From Anaeromonas frigoriresistens (lineage in GTDB: Bacteria; Bacillota; Clostridia; Tissierellales; SIT17), in NCBI RefSeq assembly GCF_016820655.1, contig NZ_WSFT01000053.1, forward strand, positions 186,001-250,000: DNA of 64,000 bases, in the 5' to 3' direction. The position numbers were made by a program, and so were the translations under genes. This document shows positions 34,634 through 43,859 of the stretch, piece after piece. Position 1 is the stretch's first letter. Each line of letters begins with the position of its first letter. The notes beneath the pieces were generated by a model. That model searched no databases, had not been told where the DNA came from, and saw only the letters and a list, made by a program, of their open reading frames with translations.

Positions 34634-34844
34634 TATCAAATCTATAAAATTAAATAAATTAAAAGATAAATTTTTAGAACTTCTATGTATTTACATAGAA
34701 GATTTTTTTATTTTAGTAGGATTATTATTTATTATAATACCTACCTATATTGTAAATATAATAATAGGTCTATATGTAACGGGGCTAATATTTATAATGT
34801 TAGGAATATATTTTGCTAGAAATCCACTGAAGAAAGAGAGGTGA
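34617..34844 (+). CDS. Small two-helix membrane protein, start uncertain
   Basis: About 75 residues with two membrane segments (FFILVGLLFIIIPTYIVNIIIG and YVTGLIFIMLGIYFA) and a basic end. It overlaps the end of terL in another frame. No good ribosome binding site serves the ATGs at 34,605 or 34,617. A perfect 10-bp hairpin with a T-run lies inside its frame. Small membrane proteins do occur between terL and portal genes, so I keep it at modest confidence. Confidence 0.5.
   Translation: MNGGGNIKSIKLNKLKDKFLELLCIYIEDFFILVGLLFIIIPTYIVNIIIGLYVTGLIFIMLGIYFARNPLKKER
34680..34709 (+). terminator. Terminator-like hairpin inside a small gene
   Basis: CTTCTATGTA pairs perfectly with TACATAGAAG, with only TT between, followed by ATTTTTTT. 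It lies within the frame of the small membrane protein downstream of terL. Confidence 0.65.
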
Positions 34845-34850
34845 TAATAT

Positions 34851-36095
34851 ATGTTATTTAGAAGAAATGTGGAATCAGAAAAGAGAACTTCATATAGTTT
34901 ATCTGATGAAGAAATTCTAAAGATATTTAATATAGACGCTGATGGAGTTAGTGAAGATAAATTAAAACAGGCTACTTATTTTTCTTGTTTTAGAATATTA
35001 ACTGATTCTATTAGTAAGCTACCTTTGAAGATGTATCAAGAAAACAAAGAAGGTATTGAAAAAGCTAATGATCATTATCTATATAATTTATTAAAATTAA
35101 GACCTAATCCCTATATGTCTAGTTCTGATTTCTGGAAGATGATTGAATTTCAGAGATTAGATAAAGGGCATAGTATTGTTTATATTGATACTATAAAAAG
35201 AGGAAGAAATGCAGGGAAAATAAAAGGATTATATCCTTTAGAAATGAATAAAGTAGAAGTCTGGATAGATAACGCTGGTATTATAGGAAAAGATAATGCT
35301 ATCTGGTATATCTATAAACAGGATAAAAATACAGAATTTAAGTTTAAATCAGATCAAGTATTACATTTTAAAGGCATGACAAGGGATGGAATTACTGGAT
35401 TATCTATTAAAGATTATCTTAAAACTACAATAGAGAATGCTCAGAGTGGTGAAAAGTATGTAAATAACTATTTTAAAAATGGTTTACAGGCTACAGGACT
35501 ATTACAATATACAGGGAACATTTCAAAAGAAGATGAAAATAGAATGAGGGAAAGATTTGAGAAGATGGCAAATGGTCTTAAAAACGCTCATCGTATTTTA
35601 CCAGTTCCAACTCCTTTTAGCTTTCAGCCCATAACCCCTTCAATGGTAGATTCTCAATTCTTAGAAATCAATGAATTATCAATTAGACAAATTGCATCAG
35701 GGTTTGGAATAAAACCTCATCAGTTAGGTAATTTAGATAGATCAACTCATACTAACATAGTAGAACAAAATAAGGAATTTTATATAGATACCTTACAACC
35801 AATTCTTACTATGTATGAACAAGAGCTTACTTGGAAGTTACTTCTACAAAATGAATTAGAGCAAGGTTATTTCTTTAGATTTAATGTAGATAGTATCTTG
35901 AGGAGCGACATTAGGACAAGATATGAAGCTTATCAAATAGGTGTTCAGTCAGGTTTCTTATCAATAAATGAGGTGCGGGATAAAGAAAATCTATCATCTA
36001 AAGAAGAAGGCAATCAATTAATTTGTAATGGAAATATGATACCTGTTTCAATGGCAGGTGAGCAATATAAAAAGAATAACACTCAGAATGAGTAG
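34851..36095 (+). CDS. HK97-type portal protein
   Basis: 414 residues forming the dodecameric DNA gate at the capsid vertex. Family features: LKQATYFSCFRILTDSISKLPLKMYQENKEG near the start, LRPNPYMSSSDFWKMIE, then FKGMTRDGITGLSIKDY, and FLEINELSIRQIASGFGIKPHQLG. It starts 10 bases after GAGAGGTG. The prohead protease follows 20 bases later. Complete. Confidence 0.95.
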   Translation: MLFRRNVESEKRTSYSLSDEEILKIFNIDADGVSEDKLKQATYFSCFRILTDSISKLPLKMYQENKEGIEKANDHYLYNLLKLRPNPYMSSSDFWKMIEFQRLDKGHSIVYIDTIKRGRNAGKIKGLYPLEMNKVEVWIDNAGIIGKDNAIWYIYKQDKNTEFKFKSDQVLHFKGMTRDGITGLSIKDYLKTTIENAQSGEKYVNNYFKNGLQATGLLQYTGNISKEDENRMRERFEKMANGLKNAHRILPVPTPFSFQPITPSMVDSQFLEINELSIRQIASGFGIKPHQLGNLDRSTHTNIVEQNKEFYIDTLQPILTMYEQELTWKLLLQNELEQGYFFRFNVDSILRSDIRTRYEAYQIGVQSGFLSINEVRDKENLSSKEEGNQLICNGNMIPVSMAGEQYKKNNTQNE

Positions 36096-36115
36096 AAACC
36101 TTGAGAGGAGGTGAT

Positions 36116-36709
36116 ATGATGAGCAAACAGAAGGAAACAAGGTACATAAGTATTGAGAAATTAGAAACTAGGGCAACAGAAGAAGATAATAAATTATCTA
36201 TCTCTGGGTATGTAGTCCAGTTTAACAAAAGAAGTAAAGTAATGTGGGATTTTGTTGAAGTAGTAGCTAAAGGTGCATTTAGAAACTCTCTTAAAGAAAA
36301 TGTTATAAAAGCACTTTGGAATCATAATCATGATTATGTTTTAGGGAGTACTAAAAATTCAACTTTAAAATTAAGAGAGGATGATTATGGTCTTAAGTTT
36401 GAACTAGACCTACCTAGTAATACCTGGGGAAAAGATTGTTACGAGTCAGTATCTAGAGGTGATGTGGATGGTGTTTCGTTTGGATTTTTTGTAAGAGAAG
36501 ACGAGTGGGAATACATAGACGATGAAGACCTTTATAAAAGGACACTTTTAGAAGTAGATTTATTTGAAATAAGTCCAACTCCATTCCCCGCCTATGAAGA
36601 TAGTCAGGCAAGTTGTAGAAGTTTTGAAAATTTTAAAACAGAACTTGAAGAAAAGGAAAATAAAGAGTTAAGAAAAAGAAAATTATCTTTAGAGCTAGAT
36701 TTAATCTAG
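36116..36709 (+). CDS. HK97-type prohead protease
   Basis: 197 residues. It matures the capsid by cutting the delta domain of the capsid protein. Motifs: ISGYVVQFNKRSKVMWDFVEVVAKGAF, WNHNHDYVLG with the catalytic His, and GVSFGFFV with the catalytic Ser, then LLEVDLFEISPTPFPAYEDSQA. The tail is charged. Start at ATG 36,116 or 36,119 after GAGGAGGTG. Confidence 0.95.
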   Translation: MMSKQKETRYISIEKLETRATEEDNKLSISGYVVQFNKRSKVMWDFVEVVAKGAFRNSLKENVIKALWNHNHDYVLGSTKNSTLKLREDDYGLKFELDLPSNTWGKDCYESVSRGDVDGVSFGFFVREDEWEYIDDEDLYKRTLLEVDLFEISPTPFPAYEDSQASCRSFENFKTELEEKENKELRKRKLSLELDLI

Positions 36710-36758
36710 GTCTTTTTTTATATCTAAAATAAATTGAAAATGAAAGGATGTTGTATGT

Positions 36759-37907
36759 ATGAGTAAAGAAATTAGAGAATTATTAGCAAAAGTTGAGGAA
36801 GTAAAAGCAGAGGCTAGAGGTTTAATGCAAGAAGATAAATTAGAAGATGCTGAAGCTAAGATGGAAGAAGTAAGGAAATTACAAAAGAAAATTGAACTAC
36901 AAAAAGAACTAGAAGAGGAAGGAGAAAGAGAAATTGATACTAAAATCGAAAATAGAAAGGTCGATGATAATATGAATGAAAATGAGACAAGAAAAGTAGA
37001 TACAGCAGCAGAGTTAAGAGCTATTATTAAAGCTAGTATGGGTAAAGATATAACAACTGAAGAAAGAGCATTATTAACTACTGGGGCTAATGGAGAGGGG
37101 TATTTATTACCTGAAGATGTAAGAACTAAAATTCATACTTTAGTAAGAGATTATAGAAGTTTTAGAGAAGTGTTAGGTTACATGCCTACAATTGCACTAA
37201 GTGGATCATTTCCTATAGAAGATTTTGAGACTGTTTCTGAATTAATAGATTTTACAGATGGAACGGATGGAAGCGAAGCAAATGATATTAAATTTAGAAA
37301 TGTATCTTTTGCACTTAAGCAAAAAGGTGCTTTAATTAAGTTATCTAATACTTTATTATCTATGACAGATAATGATCTTATTGATTATGTAGCTAAAGTA
37401 TTTGCTAAGAAAGCTGTTATTACAGAAAACAAAATGGCTATTAGTGCTCTAGGAACTGGCAAAACAGTTAAGAGTATTGCTGACTGGAAAGCATTAAAGA
37501 AGAGTATAAATATAGATTTAGATGAAGCTGTAAAATATGGCTTAGTTATTGTAACTAATCAAGATGGATTTGATAAATTAGATAGTGAAGTTGATTCTCA
37601 AGGTAGACCAATTTTACAACCAGATCCAACTAATCCTACTCAAAAGAGATTTATGGGATATCCTATAAAGGTATATAGTAATTCCTTATTACCTACTACT
37701 GGAACTACAACATTGAAGGCTCCATTATACTATGGAAACTTAGAAGAGGCTGTAAAGTTTGTAGATAATAATAAATATGCTTTTGCAACTTCTGCTCATG
37801 CTGGATTTAACTCTAATTCCACCATGGCTAGAGTAATTGAGTATGTAGATGTTATCCAGGTAGATTCTTCTGATAAGATATACATTGCAGGAACATTAAC
37901 TGTATAA
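36759..37907 (+). CDS. HK97-type major capsid protein
   Basis: 382 residues. Residues 1-75 form a coiled-coil delta (scaffold) domain, KEIRELLAKVEEVKAEARGL and so on, to be removed by the protease. The capsid fold follows: TTGANGEGYLLPEDVRTKIHTLVRDYRSFREVLGYMP, then VSFALKQKGALIKLSNTLLSMTDNDLIDYV, RFMGYPIKVYSNSLLP, and a C-terminal ARVIEYVDVIQVD strand. AAAGGATG lies upstream. A strong terminator follows. Confidence 0.96.
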   Translation: MSKEIRELLAKVEEVKAEARGLMQEDKLEDAEAKMEEVRKLQKKIELQKELEEEGEREIDTKIENRKVDDNMNENETRKVDTAAELRAIIKASMGKDITTEERALLTTGANGEGYLLPEDVRTKIHTLVRDYRSFREVLGYMPTIALSGSFPIEDFETVSELIDFTDGTDGSEANDIKFRNVSFALKQKGALIKLSNTLLSMTDNDLIDYVAKVFAKKAVITENKMAISALGTGKTVKSIADWKALKKSINIDLDEAVKYGLVIVTNQDGFDKLDSEVDSQGRPILQPDPTNPTQKRFMGYPIKVYSNSLLPTTGTTTLKAPLYYGNLEEAVKFVDNNKYAFATSAHAGFNSNSTMARVIEYVDVIQVDSSDKIYIAGTLTV

Positions 37908-37927
37908 AAAATAATATAAAACTTATA

Positions 37928-37968
37928 GGGGCATAGAGAAAAAGGCTCTTTTTTTATGCCCTTTTTTA
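37928..37968 (+). terminator. Terminator after the capsid gene
   Basis: GGGCATA pairs with TATGCCC around an inner AGAG/CTCT hairpin and is followed by TTTTTT. It lies inside the morphogenesis operon. Confidence 0.85.
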
Positions 37969-37987
37969 TATTTAAGGCGGTGATATA

Positions 37988-38290
37988 TTGATATTAACAT
38001 TAGAAGAAGTAAAGCAATTTTTAAGAATTGAAAGTGATTATACTGAAGAAGATTCAACTATTCAAATTATGATAAATAATGCAGAGGCTTTTGTTAAAAA
38101 TATTGTGGAATACTTAGATGAAACAAATAATTTAATGATGAGTCAAGCTAAACTATTAGTACTTGTTTTAGTAGCTGATTTTTATGAGAATAGAGAATTA
38201 AGTTGTAAGCCTTCTGAAAAAGTTAGATACTCAATTCAATCAATCATCACTCAACTTCAATATAGCTATGGTGATACTTATGAAAGTTAA
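37988..38290 (+). CDS. Head-tail connector (gp6-like adaptor)
   Basis: 100 residues starting at TTG after AAGGCGGTGA. MILTLEEVKQFLRIESDYTEEDSTIQIMINNAEAFVKNIV, then QAKLLVLVLVADFYENRELSCKPSEKVRYSIQSIITQLQY, is the standard gp6/DUF3199-type helical adaptor that seals the portal. The next gene starts inside it. Confidence 0.88.
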   Translation: MILTLEEVKQFLRIESDYTEEDSTIQIMINNAEAFVKNIVEYLDETNNLMMSQAKLLVLVLVADFYENRELSCKPSEKVRYSIQSIITQLQYSYGDTYES

Positions 38291-38609
38291 TATAGGTGAA
38301 CTTAATAAAAGAATCGCTATTGTTGAATTGATAGAAGGACAGGATGATGAAGGTTTTCCACTAGATGAGCCTATACCTGTAGAAATATACAAAGTATGGG
38401 CAAAAGTTACGAATAAAAGCGGGTCGGAGATATTCAAATCTAACTCTGATTATTCTAAAAAGATAACTAGATTTCTAATACGATATAGGAAAAGGATTAA
38501 TGAATCTCAAAAGGTAAGGTACAATAATATCTTATATGATATTCAATATCTCAATAACTACAATGAGGAAAATAAATGGTTAGAAATCATAGCTGAGGTT
38601 GTGAAGTGA
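38280..38609 (+). CDS. Head closure protein (SPP1 gp16-like)
   Basis: 109 residues, beta-rich: MKVNIGELNKRIAIVELIEGQDDEGFPLDEPIPVEIYKVWAKV, then TRFLIRYRKRINESQKVRYNNILYDIQYLNN. This is the head-tail joining/stopper family. I use the ATG at 38,280, 4-5 bases after GGTGA; an ATG at 38,268 is also in frame. It ends in a TGATG overlap with the next gene. Confidence 0.88.
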   Translation: MKVNIGELNKRIAIVELIEGQDDEGFPLDEPIPVEIYKVWAKVTNKSGSEIFKSNSDYSKKITRFLIRYRKRINESQKVRYNNILYDIQYLNNYNEENKWLEIIAEVVK

Positions 38610-38965
38610 TGAATGGTTTTGAAATTGATGGTATGGAAGATTTAGAAGAACTATTATCTGATATGACATTAGATATAGCTAATGAGAAAAAGGCTATGAA
38701 GGCAGCAATTCAACCAATAAAGGAAGAAGTTGAAAAGAATACGCCAGTATTATCTGGTGATATGAAAGACGATATAAAAACGAGTGTTAGACAGTCCAAA
38801 GAAGGTATAATTGGTGAAGTAAAGATACAAAATTATCATGTATTATTCCAGGAATTTGGTACAAGTTATCAGCAAGCTAATGTTGGTTTTTACGAAAGAA
38901 GTATTAATAAGACATATAAAGAAGGACTGAGTATATTAGCAAAAGAATTATTGAAAGGCAGATGA
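38609..38965 (+). CDS. HK97 gp10-like tail-connector protein
   Basis: 118 residues: FEIDGMEDLEELLSDMTLDIANEKKAMKAAIQPIKEEVEKNTPVLSGDMKDDI, with the NTPVLSG motif of the family, then VLFQEFGTSYQQAN. It joins head and tail during assembly. It is coupled to the preceding gene through TGATG. Confidence 0.9.
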   Translation: MNGFEIDGMEDLEELLSDMTLDIANEKKAMKAAIQPIKEEVEKNTPVLSGDMKDDIKTSVRQSKEGIIGEVKIQNYHVLFQEFGTSYQQANVGFYERSINKTYKEGLSILAKELLKGR

Positions 38966-38969
38966 TGCA

Positions 38970-39326
38970 ATGAGCATTAGAAAACTAGTTAAAGATACAC
39001 TTAGTCATGCTGAGATTCTTAATCTTACAAGCAATGGTTATGTGTATTTTTTAAAGAAAAGTCAAGATGTTCAACCTCCATATGTTACATATAGAATCTA
39101 TGACGAAGGTGGAGAAGATTGGACAGAGAATAGAGAAGTGGCTACTAATTATTATGTACAAGTTGATATATTCTCTAAAGGTAGTTATTCAGAGTTAGAA
39201 AGATTAATAAAAGAAAAAATGATAAACGCATGTTTTATTAGAACAGCATCGGTTGATCTTTATGAAGAAGAGACTGAACTGTACCATAAGGCAATCCGTT
39301 TTTTATTTACTCAAAATAATATATAA
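38970..39326 (+). CDS. Tail terminator/completion protein
   Basis: 118 residues: MSIRKLVKDTLSHAEILNLTSNGYVYFLKKSQDVQPPYVTYRIYDEGGEDWTENREVATNYYVQVDIFS is the DUF3168/gp17-like pattern (PPYVTY, then a VQVDIFS strand). It caps the tail tube. It follows the gp10-like gene after 4 bases. Confidence 0.85.
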   Translation: MSIRKLVKDTLSHAEILNLTSNGYVYFLKKSQDVQPPYVTYRIYDEGGEDWTENREVATNYYVQVDIFSKGSYSELERLIKEKMINACFIRTASVDLYEEETELYHKAIRFLFTQNNI

Positions 39327-39344
39327 AAATTGAAAGGATGATAA

Positions 39345-39941
39345 ATGATGAGTCAAAGTACAATTGTAGGATTAGAAAAATTATATTATGCAAAATTAAC
39401 AAGTGATGAAAGAGGTGGGCTTATTGCCTATGATGCTCCCATATATCTTGATAATGTAAAAGAGATAAGCATAAATCCAAAGCAAAACACAGAAAAAGGA
39501 TATGGGGGTAATAAACTAGTTCTTCAAATGACCACCCTAGACGAAATAGAAGTAGGTATTAATTTACTTACTTTAACAAATGCACAAAAGGCAGATTTAT
39601 TAGGACATAAATTAGCTGCCGAAGGTGGTGTTATATCTAAAAGCGATGATATTGCTCCCTATGTAGCATTATTGTATTTAGCTAACAAAAGTAATGGGGA
39701 GAAAAGATATGGAATACTTTACAAAGGTAAAATGCAATTACCAGAAGGCGGAGCAAAAGGTCAAGAGGGAAAAGCAGAAATTCAGAGTAACGAAATGAAG
39801 GCTATATTCCAACCATTAAGCGATGGTACTTGGCAATATCAAGTTGATACAGATGATCCGAACTGTCCAGCAACAATAGACACAACATTTTTTACAGATG
39901 TTTTAATACCAACAGAAGCTTCAGAAGGTACTGTTGTATAG
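39345..39941 (+). CDS. Major tail protein (phi13 family)
   Basis: 198 residues forming the tail tube: STIVGLEKLYYAKLTSDERGGLIAYDAPIYLDNVKEISINPKQN, then LLGHKLAAEGGVISKSDDIAPYVALLYLA and KRYGILYKGKMQLPEGGAKGQEGKAEIQSNEM. These blocks fit the phi13-type tube protein. GAAAGGATGAT precedes the start (ATG at 39,345 or 39,348). A strong terminator follows. Confidence 0.92.
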   Translation: MMSQSTIVGLEKLYYAKLTSDERGGLIAYDAPIYLDNVKEISINPKQNTEKGYGGNKLVLQMTTLDEIEVGINLLTLTNAQKADLLGHKLAAEGGVISKSDDIAPYVALLYLANKSNGEKRYGILYKGKMQLPEGGAKGQEGKAEIQSNEMKAIFQPLSDGTWQYQVDTDDPNCPATIDTTFFTDVLIPTEASEGTVV

Positions 39942-39975
39942 AGAATAGGGTATATACCCTATTCTCTATTTTTTT
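39940..39975 (+). terminator. Terminator after the tail tube gene
   Basis: GAGAATAGGGTA pairs with TACCCTATTCTC, followed by TATTTTTTT. It starts at the tail tube stop codon. Confidence 0.9.
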
Positions 39976-40009
39976 ACTTAAAAGATTAAAATTTGAAAGG
40001 ATGATTATA

Positions 40010-40345
40010 TTGTTAGATAAAGTTAGAAAAATGAAAATTGGAGAAAAAGAATATAGTTTTAAAATGACAAATAAGACTATATTTAAGGTTGATGAGAAGT
40101 ACGGAAACTATGGAAGTGTAATATATGGTTTAATGCAAGGAGTACAATATTATACAAATGCAGTAAAACTAATATCTTGTGCCTGTATAGAAAAAGAATG
40201 GAATATAGAAGAATTAATAGAGTTATTTACATCAGATCAATTAAATGGGGATGTACCCAATTTTGCAGCAGAATTATATTTTGATTATATAGGGATAGAG
40301 GAAACTGACAAAAAGGAAGAAGATAACAAAAAAGAAAAAAACTAA
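40010..40345 (+). CDS. Tail assembly chaperone, short form (gpG-like)
   Basis: 111 residues from TTG 40,010: MLDKVRKMKIGEKEYSFKMTNKTIFKVDEKYGNYGSVIYGLMQG and an acidic, lysine-rich end. Position between tail tube and tape measure is that of lambda gpG and Gram-positive equivalents. Its last codons carry the slippery heptamer A-AAA-AAC (40,336-40,342), with the stop directly after, so a -1 shift makes a longer form. The ATG at 40,001 is too close to the GAAAGG to be preferred. Confidence 0.85.
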   Translation: MLDKVRKMKIGEKEYSFKMTNKTIFKVDEKYGNYGSVIYGLMQGVQYYTNAVKLISCACIEKEWNIEELIELFTSDQLNGDVPNFAAELYFDYIGIEETDKKEEDNKKEKN

Positions 40346-40388
40346 AAGACCGATCTGTATCTGATTTTGAAATTGATATAGATCGGCT
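40336..40388 (+). other. Programmed -1 frameshift site with downstream hairpin
   Basis: The heptamer A AAA AAC sits at 40,336-40,342 in the zero frame. After an 8-12 base gap, CCGATCT pairs with AGATCGG, and TTTTTT follows. The hairpin may stimulate the shift or act as a weak terminator. The -1 frame is open for 70 codons to 40,554. Confidence 0.8.
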
Positions 40389-40554
40389 TTTTTACATGGC
40401 TAAAGTCCATTTAAATTATTCAAAAAATGAATTTATGAATTCTACTATGAAAGAAATAGTGGACTTATGGAAATTACATGGAGAATTTAATGGTTGGAAA
40501 TTCAAAAAAGAAAAAAATCAAGATAGACGAGTTTATATAGATCAAATCCTTTAA
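40342..40554 (+). CDS. Tail assembly chaperone, frameshift extension (gpGT-like)
   Basis: Read only after a -1 slip. The 70 codons encode LKDRSVSDFEIDIDRLFYMA, then KNEFMNSTMKEIVDLWKLHG and so on, a helical extension typical of the T part of gpGT, which binds the tail tube subunit while the G part coats the tape measure. The internal ATG has no ribosome binding site, which supports frameshifting over independent translation. The fusion would be about 181 residues. Confidence 0.8.
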   Translation, partial: LKDRSVSDFEIDIDRLFYMAKVHLNYSKNEFMNSTMKEIVDLWKLHGEFNGWKFKKEKNQDRRVYIDQIL

Positions 40555-40569
40555 GAAAGGAGGAATATA

Positions 40570-43500
40570 ATGTCGAATAATGTAGAAAGAAAAATAACCA
40601 CTAAGATGATTTTGGATAGTTCGGGCTATAATAAGTCGATTAAAGGGATAAATTCTAATTTGAAGCAGGTTAGGTCTGAATTTCAATTAGCATCACAGGG
40701 TATTAAGTCATTTGGAAAAGATAGTGATAAATTACGTTCTGTTCAAGAAGCATTAAATAAACAATTAGATTTACAGAGAAAGAAAGTAAGTACATATAGA
40801 GATGCTATAGATAAAACTAATGATAAAATGCAAGATAATGTTAAACAGAGAGACAAGCTTAGAAGTAGTTTAGATAAAGCCAATAGAGAGTATCAAGAGG
40901 CTATAGAGCTATATGGGAAAGAGTCCGAAGAAGTAAAGAAAGCAAAAGAAGAGATACAAAAACTTGAAAAAGAATATAAGCAGAAAGAAAGAGCAGTAGA
41001 ATCTAATGCTAGACAAATTGAAAATTATACTACTAATATGAATAGAGCAGAAAGACAAGTAGTAAGAACTACAGGAGAATTAGAAGAAATAAATGAAGAA
41101 CTAGCTAGATCAGAGTCAAGATGGGTTCAAGCTAGTGAAGGACTTCAAAGGTCAAGTGAAAGATTAAAAAATATAGGCAGTGGTTTATCTAGTGCAGGAG
41201 ATAAATTGTTAAAGTTTTCAGCTCCACTTGCAGCGGCAGGAATAGCATCGGGGAAATTTGCCTTAGATTTTGAAAAGAGTCTTGCAAAAGTAAGTACTAT
41301 TGTAGATAAAACTCAAATTTCTATGGATAATGTTAAAAAAGGAATAGTGGAGTTATCCAATGAGACTGGTGATGGAGTAAATGAGTTAAATGAGGCTTTA
41401 TATCAGTCAATCAGTGCTGGGGTCGAAAGTGGAAAATCTATCGAATTTTTAAGTAGTGCTGTTAAATTAGCAAAAGGTGGATTTACTGATACCACTAATT
41501 CTGTTGATCTATTAACTACTATATTAAATGGTTATAAGTTAGAGGCAGAAGAAACAGCTAAAATAAGTGATACATTAATCGCAACTCAAAATTTGGGGAA
41601 AACGAGTGTAGACGAATTATCTGCAAGTATGGGTAAAGTTATCCCTGTTGCAAGTGCAACTAATTTAGGATTAGATCAACTTTCTTCCGCTTATGTGTTA
41701 CTTACTAAAAATGGTGTCAAGACAGCAGAATCTACTACTTATATTAGAAGTATGTTATCGGAATTATCTAAAACAGGAAGTAAAGCAGATATAGCATTAA
41801 GAGATTTATCTGGCAAATCTTTTGCGGAGTTAATGGCAGAGGGTGAAAATCTTGGTGATGTATTACAAGATTTAACAGAATATGCAGAAGAAAACGGATT
41901 AACTCTTAAAGATATGTTCGGCTCTGTAGAGGCTGGATCGGCAGCTATGGTTATTGCATCCGATGAATCAAAAGAATTTATTGATACCTTAGAAGATATG
42001 CAAGATGTAACAGGTAACACAGATGAAGCTTTTAATAAAGTAAATGAAACAGCAGGAGAAAAACTGAATAGAAGTTTTAATAAACTTAAGAATAGCAGTA
42101 TAAAATTGGGTGATGCTTTAGTGCCTATGATAGATAAGGCATCTGATATAATAGGCAAATTAACGGATAAATTAAATGATATGGATGAAGAACAAGTACA
42201 AACTATTGCTAAATTAGGATTATTTACCCTTGGTATGGGTGGATTCCTTAAAGTTGCAGGGGGTACTGTATCGACAGTTGGATCTATAGCAGGAGTTTTA
42301 GGTAAGTTTACTGGATCTATTGGAACTGCAACTATAGCTACTCAAGGAGTAGCAACAGCGACAGCAGGTGCAACAAGTAGTGTAGGTGGTTTAGGTTTAG
42401 CAGCAAAAGTAGGGGCTGGTCTATTAAGTCCTTGGGGAGTTGCATTAGGAGCAGCAACTGTAGCAGGTGTTGGATTATATAAGCACTTGCAAAAGGATGT
42501 AGTTCCTGAAGTTGATTTATTTAATGAGAAATTTATTGATAGTAAAACTGTTATGAATGAAGCAGGAGAAGCGATACAATCAGCAGATTATAAAATAGTA
42601 AATTTTAGTGAGTCAACTAAGAAAGCTGTAGGAGCATACATGAAGCTTAACGATGATGCGAGTAAATTTCTTACTAGCTTTTATGTTAATTCATCAAAAA
42701 TAACAGAAGACACAGCTAATAATTTAATTTCTAAATATTCAACTATGGGCGAGCAAATCAAAACAAGTCTCGATAAAGATTTAGAAGACATGTATAAGGA
42801 TATGGAGACCTTCTTTGTCAATAGTGATACATTAACTAATAAAGAAGAAACTGAAGCTTTATTATCTTTACAAACTCATAATACTGAGAAGAAAAAAGAA
42901 ATAGATAAATATAATCAAGATATAAAAGCTATATTAAATAAGGCAGTAGAGGAGAAAAGACAGTTAACAGAGGGTGAATATAATAAAATATCAGTTATTC
43001 AACAGAAAATGAAAGAATCAGCTATTAAGAGTATGTCTGAAACTGAATTGGAATCTAAAGTTATCATGGAAAGAATGTCTAGTTATAATGGTAGAATGTC
43101 AGCGGAACAAGCTTCTGTAATAATAAAAAATGCTAATAAGGCTCGTGATAAAGCTGTATCAGCAGCTAATTCTCAGTATGATGAGTCAGTGAGAGCAATA
43201 ATAAAAATGAGAGATGAAACAGGTGTTATTACAAAAGATCAAGCTGATAAATTAATTAAAGAAGCAGAAAGACAAAGAGATGAGACTATAAAAAAGGCAG
43301 ATCAATTAAAAGCTGGAGTTATAGATAAATTTGAAGATATGACTCCTGGTATATCCGAACAGGTTGATTTACAAACTGGAGAAATCATGTCTAAGTGGGA
43401 TAGGGTTAAGAATTGGTGGGATAATTTAAGTTTTAATACTAAAACACCAGAAATCAATGTAAAATATTCAGAACCTAAATACACAGGGTCTTCAAGAGGG

Positions 43501-43854
43501 TATAGTAAACCTAATTACAATTATTCTCCTTCTAAGACATCACGAATTGCTAGTAACTGGACAGGTGATAATAACTGGAGGGGCGGATTAACTACTCTTC
43601 ATGAACGAGGATATGAAGTATATGATTTACCGAAAGGAACTAGAATTTACAATCACGATGCTAGTGAAGATTTAGTATTAAAAACAGCTAGAGAAGTAGT
43701 AAAGGGTATGTCAAATACAAAAGAAAGTAAATCAGAACAAATTACATATAATATAGCAAAAGTTGAATTTCCTAATGCAAGGAATCAACAAGACATAGAA
43801 AATGCTTTTAATAATATAAAGTTAAAGGCTCAACAATTGGCGACAAGTAGGTAA
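40570..43854 (+). CDS. Tape measure protein
   Basis: 1,094 residues that set tail length. Residues 20-190 are coiled coil. Then comes the TP901-type core: FALDFEKSLAKVSTIVDKTQISMDNVKKGIVELSNETG, then AISTLIAT-like helices and NKVNETAGEKLNRSFNKLKNS. Hydrophobic helices lie near residues 545-640 (LGLFTLGMGGFLKVAGG, GLLSPWGVALGAATVAGVGLY). The last 150 residues carry WDNLSFNTKTPEINV and a glycine-rich region; the conserved HERGYEVYDLPKGTRIYNH lies near the end. AGGAGG precedes the ATG. Confidence 0.95.
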   Translation: MSNNVERKITTKMILDSSGYNKSIKGINSNLKQVRSEFQLASQGIKSFGKDSDKLRSVQEALNKQLDLQRKKVSTYRDAIDKTNDKMQDNVKQRDKLRSSLDKANREYQEAIELYGKESEEVKKAKEEIQKLEKEYKQKERAVESNARQIENYTTNMNRAERQVVRTTGELEEINEELARSESRWVQASEGLQRSSERLKNIGSGLSSAGDKLLKFSAPLAAAGIASGKFALDFEKSLAKVSTIVDKTQISMDNVKKGIVELSNETGDGVNELNEALYQSISAGVESGKSIEFLSSAVKLAKGGFTDTTNSVDLLTTILNGYKLEAEETAKISDTLIATQNLGKTSVDELSASMGKVIPVASATNLGLDQLSSAYVLLTKNGVKTAESTTYIRSMLSELSKTGSKADIALRDLSGKSFAELMAEGENLGDVLQDLTEYAEENGLTLKDMFGSVEAGSAAMVIASDESKEFIDTLEDMQDVTGNTDEAFNKVNETAGEKLNRSFNKLKNSSIKLGDALVPMIDKASDIIGKLTDKLNDMDEEQVQTIAKLGLFTLGMGGFLKVAGGTVSTVGSIAGVLGKFTGSIGTATIATQGVATATAGATSSVGGLGLAAKVGAGLLSPWGVALGAATVAGVGLYKHLQKDVVPEVDLFNEKFIDSKTVMNEAGEAIQSADYKIVNFSESTKKAVGAYMKLNDDASKFLTSFYVNSSKITEDTANNLISKYSTMGEQIKTSLDKDLEDMYKDMETFFVNSDTLTNKEETEALLSLQTHNTEKKKEIDKYNQDIKAILNKAVEEKRQLTEGEYNKISVIQQKMKESAIKSMSETELESKVIMERMSSYNGRMSAEQASVIIKNANKARDKAVSAANSQYDESVRAIIKMRDETGVITKDQADKLIKEAERQRDETIKKADQLKAGVIDKFEDMTPGISEQVDLQTGEIMSKWDRVKNWWDNLSFNTKTPEINVKYSEPKYTGSSRGYSKPNYNYSPSKTSRIASNWTGDNNWRGGLTTLHERGYEVYDLPKGTRIYNHDASEDLVLKTAREVVKGMSNTKESKSEQITYNIAKVEFPNARNQQDIENAFNNIKLKAQQLATSR

Positions 43855-43859
43855 CAAGT

